Numbered from the stretch's first letter, positions 8,259 through 15,969 are shown. The stretch is 64,000 bases of DNA from Sporomusa silvacetica DSM 10669 (GCF_002257705.1 NZ_LSLK01000053.1:1-64000); one strand, 5' to 3'. Numbers and translations: made by a program. Notes: generated by a model from the sequence alone, not told the origin.

Positions 8259-8687
8259 ATGTTAAATTTGCCAGATATGCAATGCTGTGTTTGCGGTAAT
8301 TTAAGAAAAACAACACGTGTGATTACTCAATTTTATGATCAGCATCTACAATCAACTGGTCTACGTAGCACACAATGTGTATTGCTTCGCAATATTTCAT
8401 TGCATAAAAACGTTGCGGTTGGTGAACTGGCTGCTATGCTGCTTATGGACCAAAGTACAGTCACGAGAAATCTTGAAATATTGAATAAGCATGGACATAT
8501 TAAAATTATACCTGAAAATCATGACGCTCGGAAAAAATCAATCTCAATTACTCAGAACGGTGAAAAAAAGCTTGAAGAAGCTATACCGTTATGGGAAGAG
8601 GCGCAAAGGAAAATCGAACAAGTACTTGGGGAGCAGTTTAATGGCTTTTTAGAAACCTTACAATCCATCAACAAACTGGGCAAATAA
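8259..8687 (+). CDS. MarR-family transcriptional regulator
   Basis: 142 residues from ATG at 8259; the longer open frame would start inside the operator palindrome. The winged helix covers about residues 35-105, with VGELAAMLLMDQSTVTRNLEIL as helix-turn-helix (quoted in two parts: VGELAAMLLMDQ and STVTRNLEIL) and a wing containing HDARKKSISIT. The N-terminus has a CCVCGNLR cysteine cluster, found in a MarR subgroup and possibly a redox or metal switch. It lies between two copies of one palindrome and upstream of a flavodoxin-like reductase, so it probably represses itself and that gene. Confidence 0.9.
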   Translation: MLNLPDMQCCVCGNLRKTTRVITQFYDQHLQSTGLRSTQCVLLRNISLHKNVAVGELAAMLLMDQSTVTRNLEILNKHGHIKIIPENHDARKKSISITQNGEKKLEEAIPLWEEAQRKIEQVLGEQFNGFLETLQSINKLGK

Positions 8688-8695
8688 AAAATTTA

Positions 8696-8725
8696 ACAAA
8701 TTATATGTATATACATATAATTTGT
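8696..8725. promoter_or_regulatory. 30-bp perfect palindrome, second MarR operator
   Basis: ACAAATTATATGTAT and its exact inverted copy. It shares 22 bases (8700-8721) with the palindrome upstream of the MarR gene. It lies between the MarR stop and the flavodoxin-family gene, about 80 bp before the latter, where it can control that promoter. Confidence 0.75.
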
Positions 8726-8807
8726 CTGCCTGAATAGTATTTGAACATGGGTATGAAATCAAGCGGCAAAAAATAATTGATTATGTGAAAATGGAGGCTC
8801 AAAACTG

Positions 8808-9461
8808 ATGAGACTAACACTATTTAACGGAAGTCCAAGGAAAAATTGGAATACTGAAATTCTCCTGAAACATGTTATGAAAGGCGCAGCATCAAATGGG
8901 GCAGAAACGGAACTCATCCACCTTTACGACTTAAATTATAAAGGTTGTAGAAGCTGTTACGCCTGTAAACGAGTGGGTGGGAAAAGCTATGGTAGTTGTG
9001 CGATTCAGGATGATCTAACGCCAATATTCAAAAAAGTGGAAGAATCGGATGCCTTGATTTTTGGTTCGCCTATCTATTACGGAAATGTCACAGGCGAGAT
9101 GAGATCTTTTTTGGAACGGTTGCTGTTTCCATATTCAGCATTCGATTCGGAGCGTTCATCTCTGTTTAAAAAGAAAATACGAACAGGAATTATTTATACC
9201 ATGGCAGCGAATGAGATTCAGGTGAGGGAAATGGGTTATGAACAAAATCTCCATGTCATGGAAATGTTCATAGAGAAGATTTTTGGAAAAGCTGAATCAC
9301 TATTTGTTATCGATACTTGCCATTTTGAGGACTACTCTCAATATGTTTCGACTTTTTTTAATGCAGAAGAAAAGCGAAAATGGCGGCAGGAAGAATTCCC
9401 CAAGGATTGTCGGAAGGCTTTTGAAATGGGAAAAAAGATTGTTCAGCCAATATATATTTAA
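8808..9461 (+). CDS. Flavodoxin-fold NAD(P)H-dependent oxidoreductase
   Basis: 217 residues of the NADPH-dependent FMN reductase/flavodoxin-like family. FMN phosphate loop: FNGSPRKNWNTE (residues 5-16). A cysteine-rich segment GCRSCYACK (about 47-55) resembles iron-sulfur flavoproteins, and FGSPIYYGNVTGEMRSFLER (about 85-104) is the second flavin-contacting loop. ATG at 8808 follows GGAGG. It is the likely target of the MarR regulator through the palindrome at 8696, consistent with a quinone, electrophile or drug response. The downstream PfpI-like gene is six bases to about 15 bases away and probably co-transcribed. Confidence 0.88.
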   Translation: MRLTLFNGSPRKNWNTEILLKHVMKGAASNGAETELIHLYDLNYKGCRSCYACKRVGGKSYGSCAIQDDLTPIFKKVEESDALIFGSPIYYGNVTGEMRSFLERLLFPYSAFDSERSSLFKKKIRTGIIYTMAANEIQVREMGYEQNLHVMEMFIEKIFGKAESLFVIDTCHFEDYSQYVSTFFNAEEKRKWRQEEFPKDCRKAFEMGKKIVQPIYI

Positions 9462-9476
9462 TGGAGAGTGATAGTC

Positions 9477-9971
9477 ATGGGAAAAATATTATGCTTTATT
9501 TACGAGGAAATGGTTGATTTCGAAATGACATTAGCATGTCATCTGCTCAATCGAGAGATTGTTTGCATTGCCTATGAAAAGAAAGTAATAAAAAGCAAAT
9601 CTGGAATAAGGTATTATCCTATGGCTACAGTTAAAGATGCGCTGGATTTTACCGATGTGGAGGCTTTGATTATACCAGGGGGATTTAATGATGAGCAGCG
9701 ACAAGAATTAACTGACCTTATTCAAAATTTAAATAACAAAGGCAAACTACTGGCTGCAATTTGTGCTGGTACGCAGTATTTAGCGAGGGCCGGAGTTTTA
9801 CAAGGAAAAATGTATACAACTGTATTAACTCAAGAGAAGCTTAGAGAGTTTTTTCCGCTGACCCTGGAGGACCCGTTTCCTCGGGAAACCTATGTTAACA
9901 AACATGTGGTAAAAGATCAGAATATCATCACGGCTCTTGGAAATGCATTTATTGATTGTAGAAATACTTGA
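9477..9971 (+). CDS. DJ-1/PfpI family protein, C-terminus frameshifted
   Basis: 164 residues with the DJ-1/PfpI fold: N-terminal ILCFIYEEMVDFEMTLAC, IPGGFN (about 66-71), and the nucleophile ICAGTQYL near residue 98. ATG at 9477 fits GGAGA nine bases upstream better than GTG at 9468. The protein ends as GNAFIDCRNT, whereas relatives continue after GNAF with an acidic helix. In the +1 frame the sequence continues as VEILDYFHYFKEE to a stop at 10041, so a single-base shift near 9957 probably truncated it. It belongs to the MarR-controlled block. Confidence 0.75.
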   Translation: MGKILCFIYEEMVDFEMTLACHLLNREIVCIAYEKKVIKSKSGIRYYPMATVKDALDFTDVEALIIPGGFNDEQRQELTDLIQNLNNKGKLLAAICAGTQYLARAGVLQGKMYTTVLTQEKLREFFPLTLEDPFPRETYVNKHVVKDQNIITALGNAFIDCRNT

Positions 9972-10108
9972 CTATTTTCATTATTTTAAAGAAGAAAAGG
10001 AAAAGCAAGATATGACCAATCATTATAAGTGCATAATTTGACACGTGAATTGATGAAGGCTCAAAGCCTTATAAAGTATGGGCTCAGAGCTTAAAAACTG
10101 CGTTTTTA

Positions 10109-10207
10109 ATGGCATGTACTGGAAGAAGAAATGGCTGCGAAGCCAGTATTTATAGGGACTTCCACTTCTTGCATGACACCGACTCCATGTTCACTAAAGT
10201 AACATTA
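10109..10207. mobile_element. Second copy of the IS-end sequence
   Basis: Starts AATGGCATGTACTGGAA and ends CACTAAAGTAACAT, paralleling 491-610 with a shorter middle (GCGAAGCCAGTATTT shared). No transposase is associated, so this is a scar or a small non-autonomous element. Confidence 0.5.
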
Positions 10208-10272
10208 TTTACTTTTGACAAAACGTGATTAAACATGTGAGGTAATTGAACATTACAATAAATATTAGATAC

Positions 10273-10322
10273 CAGTAGATATCAAATGACAAAAATCAAT
10301 ACTTGTCATTTGATATCTACTG
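10273..10322. repeat. Perfect 20-bp-arm hairpin
   Basis: Arms CAGTAGATATCAAATGACAA (10273-10292) and its exact inverted copy (10303-10322), with a 10-base loop. It has no T-run and abuts GAAGCGAAGGGACGGTTCT, the left boundary of the REP-type transposase remnant. It could be part of that element's end structure. Confidence 0.6.
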
Positions 10323-10332
10323 TAGAAGCGAA

Positions 10333-10650
10333 GGGACGGTTCTAATGCTTCCTTCATGTTTTTGAAAGACAAAAGAGAGCAATAAAAAGATTCAAAGAAT
10401 TTAATGAGACAGAAGCCGAGAACAGCTTTTAGAAGAAAATGGAGCACGTTTAACATATGAAAAGGTTAGAGAAGAAATCAAAAAGCTGCTCAATGGGCAT
10501 AGTATCCCGGAAGCAAAGAGTATGCCTAAAATGATGCGAGATAACGTAATGAAGCATAGGAACCGTCCCTGTGCCCCCCAATTATATCAGATTATCGGGA
10601 TTATTTGTTGGATATTCGACTTTTTCAGTGGTTTCGAACCGTCCCCGTGA
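10333..10650 (+). pseudogene. Remnant of an IS200-like (Y1/REP-type) transposase
   Basis: Translated pieces include RFKEFNETEAENSF in one frame and LTYEKVREEIKKLLNGHSIP plus MPKMMRDNVMKHRN in another. These follow the C-terminal pattern of REP-associated tyrosine transposases (a short acidic linker, a helix with IKKLL, then LPKxxRD). Frameshifts and stops abolish it. Inverted GGGACGGTTCT (10333) and GGAACCGTCCCT (10559) flank it, with another GAACCGTCCCCGTG at 10636, as expected for REP-type ends. Confidence 0.55.
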
Positions 10651-10662
10651 GTCCTTTTTAAT

Positions 10663-10893
10663 TTATCGTCTCATAGGGTTATCGGAACGCCCTACCAAGT
10701 AATCAATAGACACATTGAAATAGTCTGCGAGACTAATAAGTGTATCTGCAGATGGAACTGTTTTTTCAGTTTCAAATTGTCCAATTGTTCCTTTGTTTTT
10801 TAAGCCGATTTCTTCGGCAAGTTTCTGCATAGAAACTTTGCGATCGGTACGTAAGTGTCTTAATCTTTCAGCAAATATTTTTTGTAGAAACAT
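10663..10893 (-). CDS. XRE-family transcriptional regulator
   Basis: 76 residues starting at ATG 10893 behind AAGGGG; a longer upstream frame would run through the operator region. Helix-turn-helix at about residues 19-44 (SMQKLAEEIGLKNKGTIGQFE) and a typical C-terminal element ADYFNVSIDYLVGRSD. It resembles phage or mobile-element repressors. Two TTTCG-N5-CGAAA palindromes lie in its promoter, consistent with autoregulation. No divergent partner gene is seen, so it may be an orphan left by an excised or decayed element. Confidence 0.88.
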   Translation of the reverse strand: MFLQKIFAERLRHLRTDRKVSMQKLAEEIGLKNKGTIGQFETEKTVPSADTLISLADYFNVSIDYLVGRSDNPMRR

Positions 10894-10910
10894 AAAATAA
10901 CCCCTTGACG

Positions 10911-10958
10911 TTTCGCAAAACGAAACGTATAATTTAAATAAGGTTTCGTATTGCGAAA
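10911..10958. promoter_or_regulatory. Paired operators of the XRE regulator
   Basis: TTTCGCAAAACGAAA at 10911-10925 and TTTCGTATTGCGAAA at 10944-10958 share the form TTTCG-N5-CGAAA. Their centres are 33 bp apart, about three helical turns, so dimers would bind the same DNA face. Confidence 0.75.
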
Positions 10959-11154
10959 CACATAAATAATGTGGTTCCGGTCTAACGGAAAGAAGGCGAA
11001 TAAGAAAGCAACTCATACCACTGCGGCTTATATCAGAAAAGCTGTTAATCAAAGGCAAAGTCTATCTGACAATCCCAAATAAAGTAATTTGATAAATTGT
11101 ATATATAAAGGGCAATCCACAGATAAAATAGAAAGATTGGCCAAAATCTAACAA

Positions 11155-11330
11155 ACACAATGAGTGACCCTCCACACAATTGAGGCGTGGAGTAGTGCTG
11201 TATGGGCCACTATGAGGGAGTAGTGCAACAATCCGAACTTTGATTATAAAAATACTATTCTATTATAGCGCAGCAACGTGATAACTTCAATGGACTGCTT
11301 TTTTTGTGCTGCCCTATAGGGAATCTAAAA
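11155..11330 (+). ncRNA. Possible structured leader upstream of the GGDEF gene
   Basis: Within 11160-11225 three stems can be drawn: CTCCAC/GTGGAG, TAGTG/CACTA and an outer CCCTC/GAGGG. Downstream, GCAG/CTGC followed by seven T (about 11270-11310) could act as a terminator. The layout resembles a cis-acting RNA with an expression platform, but I recognise no known riboswitch consensus; in particular it does not match the c-di-GMP-I pattern. Low confidence. Confidence 0.3.
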
Positions 11331-11375
11331 CTTCGGTGGAACGTAGCCGTCAAAATGAAACAGGAGACGTGAATC

Positions 11376-12086
11376 ATGCTATGGCTCCAAACGTCGCAAA
11401 GAGGGGATAATGTGCGGGTTTTTTATAAGTATGCTCCATTTATATTTGCCATATTTGGAATAGCAGTAGGCCTAACAGGCTATTACCTGGACATATTCTT
11501 ACAGATGAGCCTTAACAGCCTGTTATGGGCGGGAATCGCGCTGCTCTTAAGTCTGGCCGGGTTTGTGACCGGAGGGCTGATCCGGCGGCTGGATTCGAGT
11601 TCTCACACCGATTCACTGACAGGCTTATGGAATAGAAGGTACTTCTACCTGCGATTGACAGAAGAAAAGAGCCGCGCCAACCGGAAGAAGACACCGCTAT
11701 GTGTTGCTATGATCGATATCGACAATTTTAAACTGATTAATGATAAGTATGGTCATTTTGCCGGGGATTTGGTATTGGCGGAGCTGGCGGCTGTCTTTAA
11801 GCATACAGTTCAGGCTACCGACGTTGTTGTGCGGTGGGGCGGCGATGAGTTTGCCATCATTTTTCCAGGGGCTTCTTTACGGGAGGCCTATGCCGTTATG
11901 GAGCGAATTCGCCATAAGGTTGCGGTACGGTTTAGTTCTACCTATGGCATAGCCATAAGCGCAGGCGTTATTTCACTGGAGTCTGACCAGGCGGTGCAAG
12001 ACCTCTTGCTAACAGCCGACCGGGCTTTATATAAGGCCAAGGCGCAGAAAAACTTAGTTATTGCGGCGGCTGATGGGTCATGCTAA
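11376..12086 (+). CDS. Membrane-bound diguanylate cyclase (GGDEF)
   Basis: 236 residues. Two transmembrane helices (about residues 20-40 and 45-68) are followed directly by a GGDEF domain beginning DSLTGLWNRRYF. The active-site loop WGGDEFA is intact, so it should make c-di-GMP from two GTP. The inhibitory site normally RxxD five residues upstream is QATD here, so product inhibition through that site is probably lost. ATG follows AGGAG. GC content is higher than in neighbouring cargo, so this looks like a chromosomal segment caught between element scars. It overlaps the next small gene by seven bases. Confidence 0.88.
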   Translation: MLWLQTSQRGDNVRVFYKYAPFIFAIFGIAVGLTGYYLDIFLQMSLNSLLWAGIALLLSLAGFVTGGLIRRLDSSSHTDSLTGLWNRRYFYLRLTEEKSRANRKKTPLCVAMIDIDNFKLINDKYGHFAGDLVLAELAAVFKHTVQATDVVVRWGGDEFAIIFPGASLREAYAVMERIRHKVAVRFSSTYGIAISAGVISLESDQAVQDLLLTADRALYKAKAQKNLVIAAADGSC

Positions 12087-12259
12087 AATGGCGAGCAGCA
12101 GAGTACTGCAAAAGAGAAAACGAGATATACGATAAAATTCGTGCGGCGTCGGAGGAGTATGCCCGGCGCAGTAAAAGCGGTATGGATACAACCGAAGCGC
12201 TCCGGCGGCTGGAGGCGGCGTTAAGCGAGTTTGAGCTATTTAGATGCAGACGAACATAA
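12080..12259 (+). CDS. Small charged helical protein, probably truncated
   Basis: 59 codons from ATG 12080, overlapping the GGDEF stop. The sequence is rich in Glu, Arg and Ala (for example IRAASEEYARRSKSG and LRRLEAALSEFELF) and is probably a coiled coil. Its stop at 12257-12259 lies exactly where recombinase-derived sequence starts, in the same frame, so the original gene was probably longer and was cut by the recombinase junction. Confidence 0.5.
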   Translation: MLKWRAAEYCKRENEIYDKIRAASEEYARRSKSGMDTTEALRRLEAALSEFELFRCRRT

Positions 12260-12865
12260 CACATATCAGGACTATTATATTGTTCCAAGTGTGGTAGACG
12301 GATGCAATTTAAACGTAGGGAAACAAAGAATGGAGGCTATTGGACTGCTATGTGTGTCTATACCTATCCTGATAGTACGAAATGTGATCAGGTAGGTCGA
12401 AAACTTGATGATGCGTTTTATAAAGCCTTGTATCAGAAGATAACTAAACTTGATGAGCAGACACTTGAATTAGTTGATGAAATAAATGAACAGTATCAGG
12501 AACTTGAAGCATTATGTGAGATGAAGCAAAAGGAGTTAGCGCAGACGGAGCAAGCAATAGAAAATCTGTTTGAACTTTATGAGGATGGCAAGATACCAAA
12601 ACAGCGGTTAAGTGACCGGATTGCTGGTCATGAAAAGACTAAAAATGAACTGATTGTTGAGATAGAGAAGTGCAGGGTGGCTTTAGCATCTCAGGTTAAT
12701 TTGGTGACTGTGGAGATGGTTCAGAAGAGAATTAACGAATTTAAGGCGTTATGGATTAATGCGACTGACCCAAGCGATCAGAATAGAGCGTTTAGATTGT
12801 TGATTGAGAGGATTGTATACAATCGCCAGGATAATGGTTTGAGTCTGGAAGTTTTATATAAATAA
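12260..12865 (+). pseudogene. Large serine recombinase, C-terminal remnant (copy B)
   Basis: Open from 12260 to the stop at 12865. It begins SGLLYCSKCGRRMQFK, the recombinase zinc beta-ribbon, followed by a second cysteine pair region (MCVYTYPDSTKC), a long coiled coil (about residues 45-105) and the conserved tail NRAFRLLIERIVY. The resolvase catalytic domain with its nucleophilic serine and the main recombinase domain, about 300 residues, are missing. It is the longest of four tail copies in the island. The remaining frame could still be translated from ATG 12302, but catalysis is impossible. Confidence 0.88.
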
Positions 12866-12885
12866 TTGAATGATGTAATAAAATG

Positions 12886-12916
12886 AAAAACTCCTGCTTA
12901 TTTGGCAGGAGTTTTT
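12886..12916 (+). terminator. Recurrent terminator hairpin behind remnant B
   Basis: AAAAACTCCTGC, a short loop, GCAGGAGTTTTT. This is the shortest version of the hairpin (loop reduced to TTATTTG) and lies 20 bp after the recombinase stop, its presumed original position. Confidence 0.8.
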
Positions 12917-13032
12917 CATTTATATGGGAAATGTTATGAAATAGGAGAACCGAGTTACGTATCTGACTTAACGGAACCATCCTGTGAGTATTAAGCAGAT
13001 ATAAATACGTTTAGAGGTAGGTAGGATTAGAG

Positions 13033-13914
13033 ATGGATCTTTCAGAAGGTAGTGTAATAGTTGGTTCAATACTTGCAAGTCAGAAGTTCTTGTTGCAGTT
13101 TTACTCTGATCTCGCTCAACCAAGTGTGCAGAAGGTTGGTGAAGCACTAGGAACTGTAATTGAATTTGGGACTAGCCATCTTAATTATTTAGGCGCTAAG
13201 CAGAAGGCGTTGCTAGCTATTAGATTAGAACAATATAAAGAGAAAATACAGAATATACCAAGCGAACAAATAACATCTGTTCCACCTGAACTAGGAATTC
13301 CTGTTTTTCAACGCCTTACATATACCAAAAACGATGAAATTGCCGATTTGTTTCTAGAGTTATTGGCTAAGGCATCGTCGAAGAAATCTATACATTTAGC
13401 ACAACCAAGATTTACACAGATAGTTGAATTCTTATCTGTCGATGAAGCACGCATCATCTCTTTTCTTCGAGGAAAAGAATATTTGCCATACCTATCACTT
13501 TTTGGTGAAGCTAAAGATGGAACTGGGCATAGATATTTTACCCCTAAATTAACGGGAATTGAAAAATATCTGAGTTTGGACTTCCCAGAAGCTGTACCCG
13601 CATACTTAGATAATTTAATTAGTCTTGGGATTCTTGAAGATAGACCTGGAAGAAGATTGTCAAATCTCACTCAATATTTTACCTTAGAAGCATCCTACAA
13701 GGAGAAATTTGGACAGGTTGAGTCTGAACAAGAAAAGTATTTTACGATTACTAAGGAATTATGCCATTTCCACATTACGTCATTTGGAATGAAATTTATA
13801 AGTTGTGTAACTAAAAAAACCTCAGATGATGAAGAAAGAGATACAGCGTCAACAAGAACGTACTCTCTTAAAATTGCTATTTTTGATGAGCGATATATCA
13901 AAAGGGGTAATTAA
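13033..13914 (+). CDS. Abi-alpha family protein (DUF4393)
   Basis: 293 residues fitting the Abi-alpha/DUF4393 pattern: an N-terminal GEALGTVIEFGTSH helix region, an IPSEQITSVPPELGIPVFQRL segment (about 77-97, given here in part), then ADLFLELLAKAS and RFTQIVEFLSVDEARIISFL. Family members are linked to abortive infection of phages. No transmembrane segment is clear. It is a single-gene cargo block directly behind the recombinase remnant B and its terminator, with a GAGGTAGGTAGG ribosome binding region. Family assignment is by remembered pattern, not by a search. Confidence 0.75.
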   Translation: MDLSEGSVIVGSILASQKFLLQFYSDLAQPSVQKVGEALGTVIEFGTSHLNYLGAKQKALLAIRLEQYKEKIQNIPSEQITSVPPELGIPVFQRLTYTKNDEIADLFLELLAKASSKKSIHLAQPRFTQIVEFLSVDEARIISFLRGKEYLPYLSLFGEAKDGTGHRYFTPKLTGIEKYLSLDFPEAVPAYLDNLISLGILEDRPGRRLSNLTQYFTLEASYKEKFGQVESEQEKYFTITKELCHFHITSFGMKFISCVTKKTSDDEERDTASTRTYSLKIAIFDERYIKRGN

Positions 13915-14449
13915 TGCAGAAAAATCTATGAGGTTGAAGTTATTGCTGAAATAATTGAGTTCTGATATTTATTGCTTAAATTCAACAACTAGCGTAGAGA
14001 TTACTTGTAATAAACAGAACTATTATTATGTAAAATTTCTACAGCTAATCCGATTGAAACAAAAAAATAATGCAACTTCTTCAGCGAGAAGGTAAAACAT
14101 TTCGAATTTTAGATATGGATGCATAAGTAAGTTCTAGTAATAATTAAATCTAGATAATATTATATTAAATCTAGTAATGCGAGACATTTGGGATTTTGTG
14201 CATATTTGGTAATGGTATAGTACAATACTTCATTAGTTTGAAGAAAACTGATTTTAATAGAATTTATTGCAGTGTCGCTGATTTAATGATATAAATCAAT
14301 TAATATCATTAAATGATAATTTTTTAATAAGTCATTTTAAAATTAACTTCACCCGATTATGTAGAGTAAACGGTAAGTTTTATAGTTAAATTTATAACGG
14401 ACCGTTGACAAATCATTGACGGAGGTTTGAGGTAGATTTCCTGTTTAAG
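13915..14449. other. AT-rich gap without a gene
   Basis: No credible open frame in over 500 bp of roughly 70 percent AT. The right end (about 14385-14440) resembles 2925-2975 with TTTATAACGGA and CAAATCATTGACGGAGG, the same scar that precedes recombinase remnant A. Confidence 0.5.
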
Positions 14450-14569
14450 GTGTTGTGGTCTAGTGCTATTGATCCAAGTGAACAGAATCGAGCGTTTAGA
14501 TTGTTGATTGATAGAATTGTGTATGACCGAGAAGATAATGGTTTGAGGCTAGAGGTTTTGTATAAATAA
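14450..14569 (+). pseudogene. Serine recombinase 3' remnant, copy C
   Basis: Translates as LWSSAIDPSEQNRAFRLLID then RIVYDREDNGLRLEVLYK and stop, the extreme C-terminus of the recombinase. It is fused upstream to the ACGGACCGTTGACAAATC scar. The terminator hairpin follows at 14602. Confidence 0.8.
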
Positions 14570-14601
14570 GGGTTTAAAATCGAATATCAGTAAATAAATG
14601 A

Positions 14602-14641
14602 AAAACTCCTGTTAAATCTGTATTAATTTGGCAGGAGTTTT
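14602..14641 (+). terminator. Recurrent terminator hairpin behind remnant C
   Basis: AAAACTCCTG, an AT-rich loop, GCAGGAGTTTT. No cargo gene follows; another recombinase remnant begins within 90 bp. Confidence 0.75.
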
Positions 14642-14730
14642 AGCTTGTTAACAGAATGCTGAGATAAGGGAATAGGGTTGACGTTGGTGTTTTAGTAAAG
14701 GAAACAGCAGAACCGTCACCTTGTATCTTC

Positions 14731-14885
14731 TGGAGATGGTTCAGAAGCGAATTGACGAATTTAAAAATTTATGGACTAACGCCACTGACCCAAGCGATCA
14801 AAATAGAGCCTTTAGATTGCTGATAGAGAAGATTGTGTATGATCGAGAAGATAATGGTTTGCGGCTGGATGTTTTGTATAAATAA
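14731..14885 (+). pseudogene. Serine recombinase 3' remnant, copy D
   Basis: Translates as LEMVQKRIDEFKNLWTNAT then DPSDQNRAFRLLIEKIVYD and ends NGLRLDVLYK. The upstream boundary at about 14730 joins AGAACCGTCACCTTGTATC, a relative of the motif at 113. The tail and terminator are closest to copy A. Confidence 0.8.
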
Positions 14886-14908
14886 CTCAATAATTTCAAC
14901 AATAAGAG

Positions 14909-14946
14909 AAACTCTTGCTAAATTTGTATTAATTTGGCAGGAGTTT
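14909..14946 (+). terminator. Recurrent terminator hairpin behind remnant D
   Basis: AAACTCTTGC and GGCAGGAGTTTT arms, nearly identical to 3135-3172. It lies about 60 bp upstream of the four-gene operon at 15007-18099. Confidence 0.75.
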
Positions 14947-15006
14947 TGTATTTTGTGGCAAATATTTTAAAAAAGTATTAGTATTTGTAAGACTGGGTGT
15001 GAAATC

Positions 15007-15969
15007 ATGTACTTGATAAGTAAAAATGAGAACACTATTGAAAAAATTGAAGAAAAAACATTTTTTGAACTAGGATTTAAAGAACGAGAGCATCTACAGG
15101 AGTGGATAGCTAAGAAACCGGATGCTCTTGGGGAAGATTTATTAATAATTCAAAAAGAATTTGATGGTTTTTTTGATACAAGTGAACGGTTGGATTTACT
15201 TGCCTTGGATAAGCAGGGTAATTTAGTCGTGATTGAAAACAAGCTTGATGACTCAGGGAAAAATGTTACATGGCAAGCACTTAAATATGCTGCGTATTGC
15301 TCTACCTTATCTAAAAATCAAATCAAAGATATTTTTCAGCAGTATCTTGAAAAATCAGGTAGTACTGAGCAAGCAGAAGATAAGTTGATAGAGTTCTTTG
15401 ATAATATTGATTATGAAGAAATTGCATTAAATAAAGGTCAAACTCAAAGAGTTATTCTTGTGGCTCGAAATTTTAGAAAAGAAGTTACATCTATAGTTCT
15501 TTGGTTAATGAATTATAAATTGAGAATCCAATGTTTTAAAGTAACGCCCTTTTCATTAAATGAGCAATTATTTGTAACTTTTGATCAAATCATACCGCTA
15601 AAAGACACAGAGGAATATGTTATAAGCATGGCTGATAAAACTCAAGATGATATTAACTCACAGGAAGAAACAAAATCGCGGCATAACATTCGATATGAGT
15701 TTTGGAGGTTATTATTAAAACCAATCAATGCAAAAACTACCTTGTTCCAAAATATTAGTCCAACAAAAGATAATTGGCTTCAAGCTGGTTCAGGAATTAG
15801 TGGTGTTAACTATCGCTTTGTAGTGACAAAAACATATGCTCGCGCAGAATTAAATATAGCCAGACCGGACTTAGTAGAAAATAAATTTATTTATGATGAA
15901 TTATTAAAACATAGAAAAGAAGTTGAGGAGCTTTTTAAAGGCGAACTAGAATGGGAACGTCATGAATGA
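15007..15969 (+). CDS. DUF4268 / PD-(D/E)XK nuclease-like protein
   Basis: 320 residues. Residues 30-90 contain LQEWIAKKPDALGEDL, then ERLDLLALDKQGNLVVIENK with the D-x(n)-I-E-N-K catalytic pattern of PD-(D/E)XK nucleases (as in NucS/DUF91 relatives), followed by WQALKYAAYC. The C-terminal half (about 195-318) matches the DUF4268 region. The family is often found beside restriction-modification or defence genes; sequence-specific cleavage is not shown. It overlaps the next small gene by eight bases and heads a four-gene run behind recombinase remnant D. Confidence 0.75.
   Translation: MYLISKNENTIEKIEEKTFFELGFKEREHLQEWIAKKPDALGEDLLIIQKEFDGFFDTSERLDLLALDKQGNLVVIENKLDDSGKNVTWQALKYAAYCSTLSKNQIKDIFQQYLEKSGSTEQAEDKLIEFFDNIDYEEIALNKGQTQRVILVARNFRKEVTSIVLWLMNYKLRIQCFKVTPFSLNEQLFVTFDQIIPLKDTEEYVISMADKTQDDINSQEETKSRHNIRYEFWRLLLKPINAKTTLFQNISPTKDNWLQAGSGISGVNYRFVVTKTYARAELNIARPDLVENKFIYDELLKHRKEVEELFKGELEWERHE

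Larger units (their letters stand above)
9972..10662. other. Gene-poor region of mobile-element remnants
   Basis: No intact gene. From left to right it holds the former end of the PfpI-like gene (to 10041), an IS-end copy (10109-10207), a long hairpin (10273-10322) and a decayed IS200/REP-type transposase tail (10333-10650). Confidence 0.6.

Noticed and set aside
11155..11330. c-di-GMP riboswitch before the GGDEF gene
   Set aside because: The conserved GEMM core elements are absent, so only an unnamed structured leader is reported.
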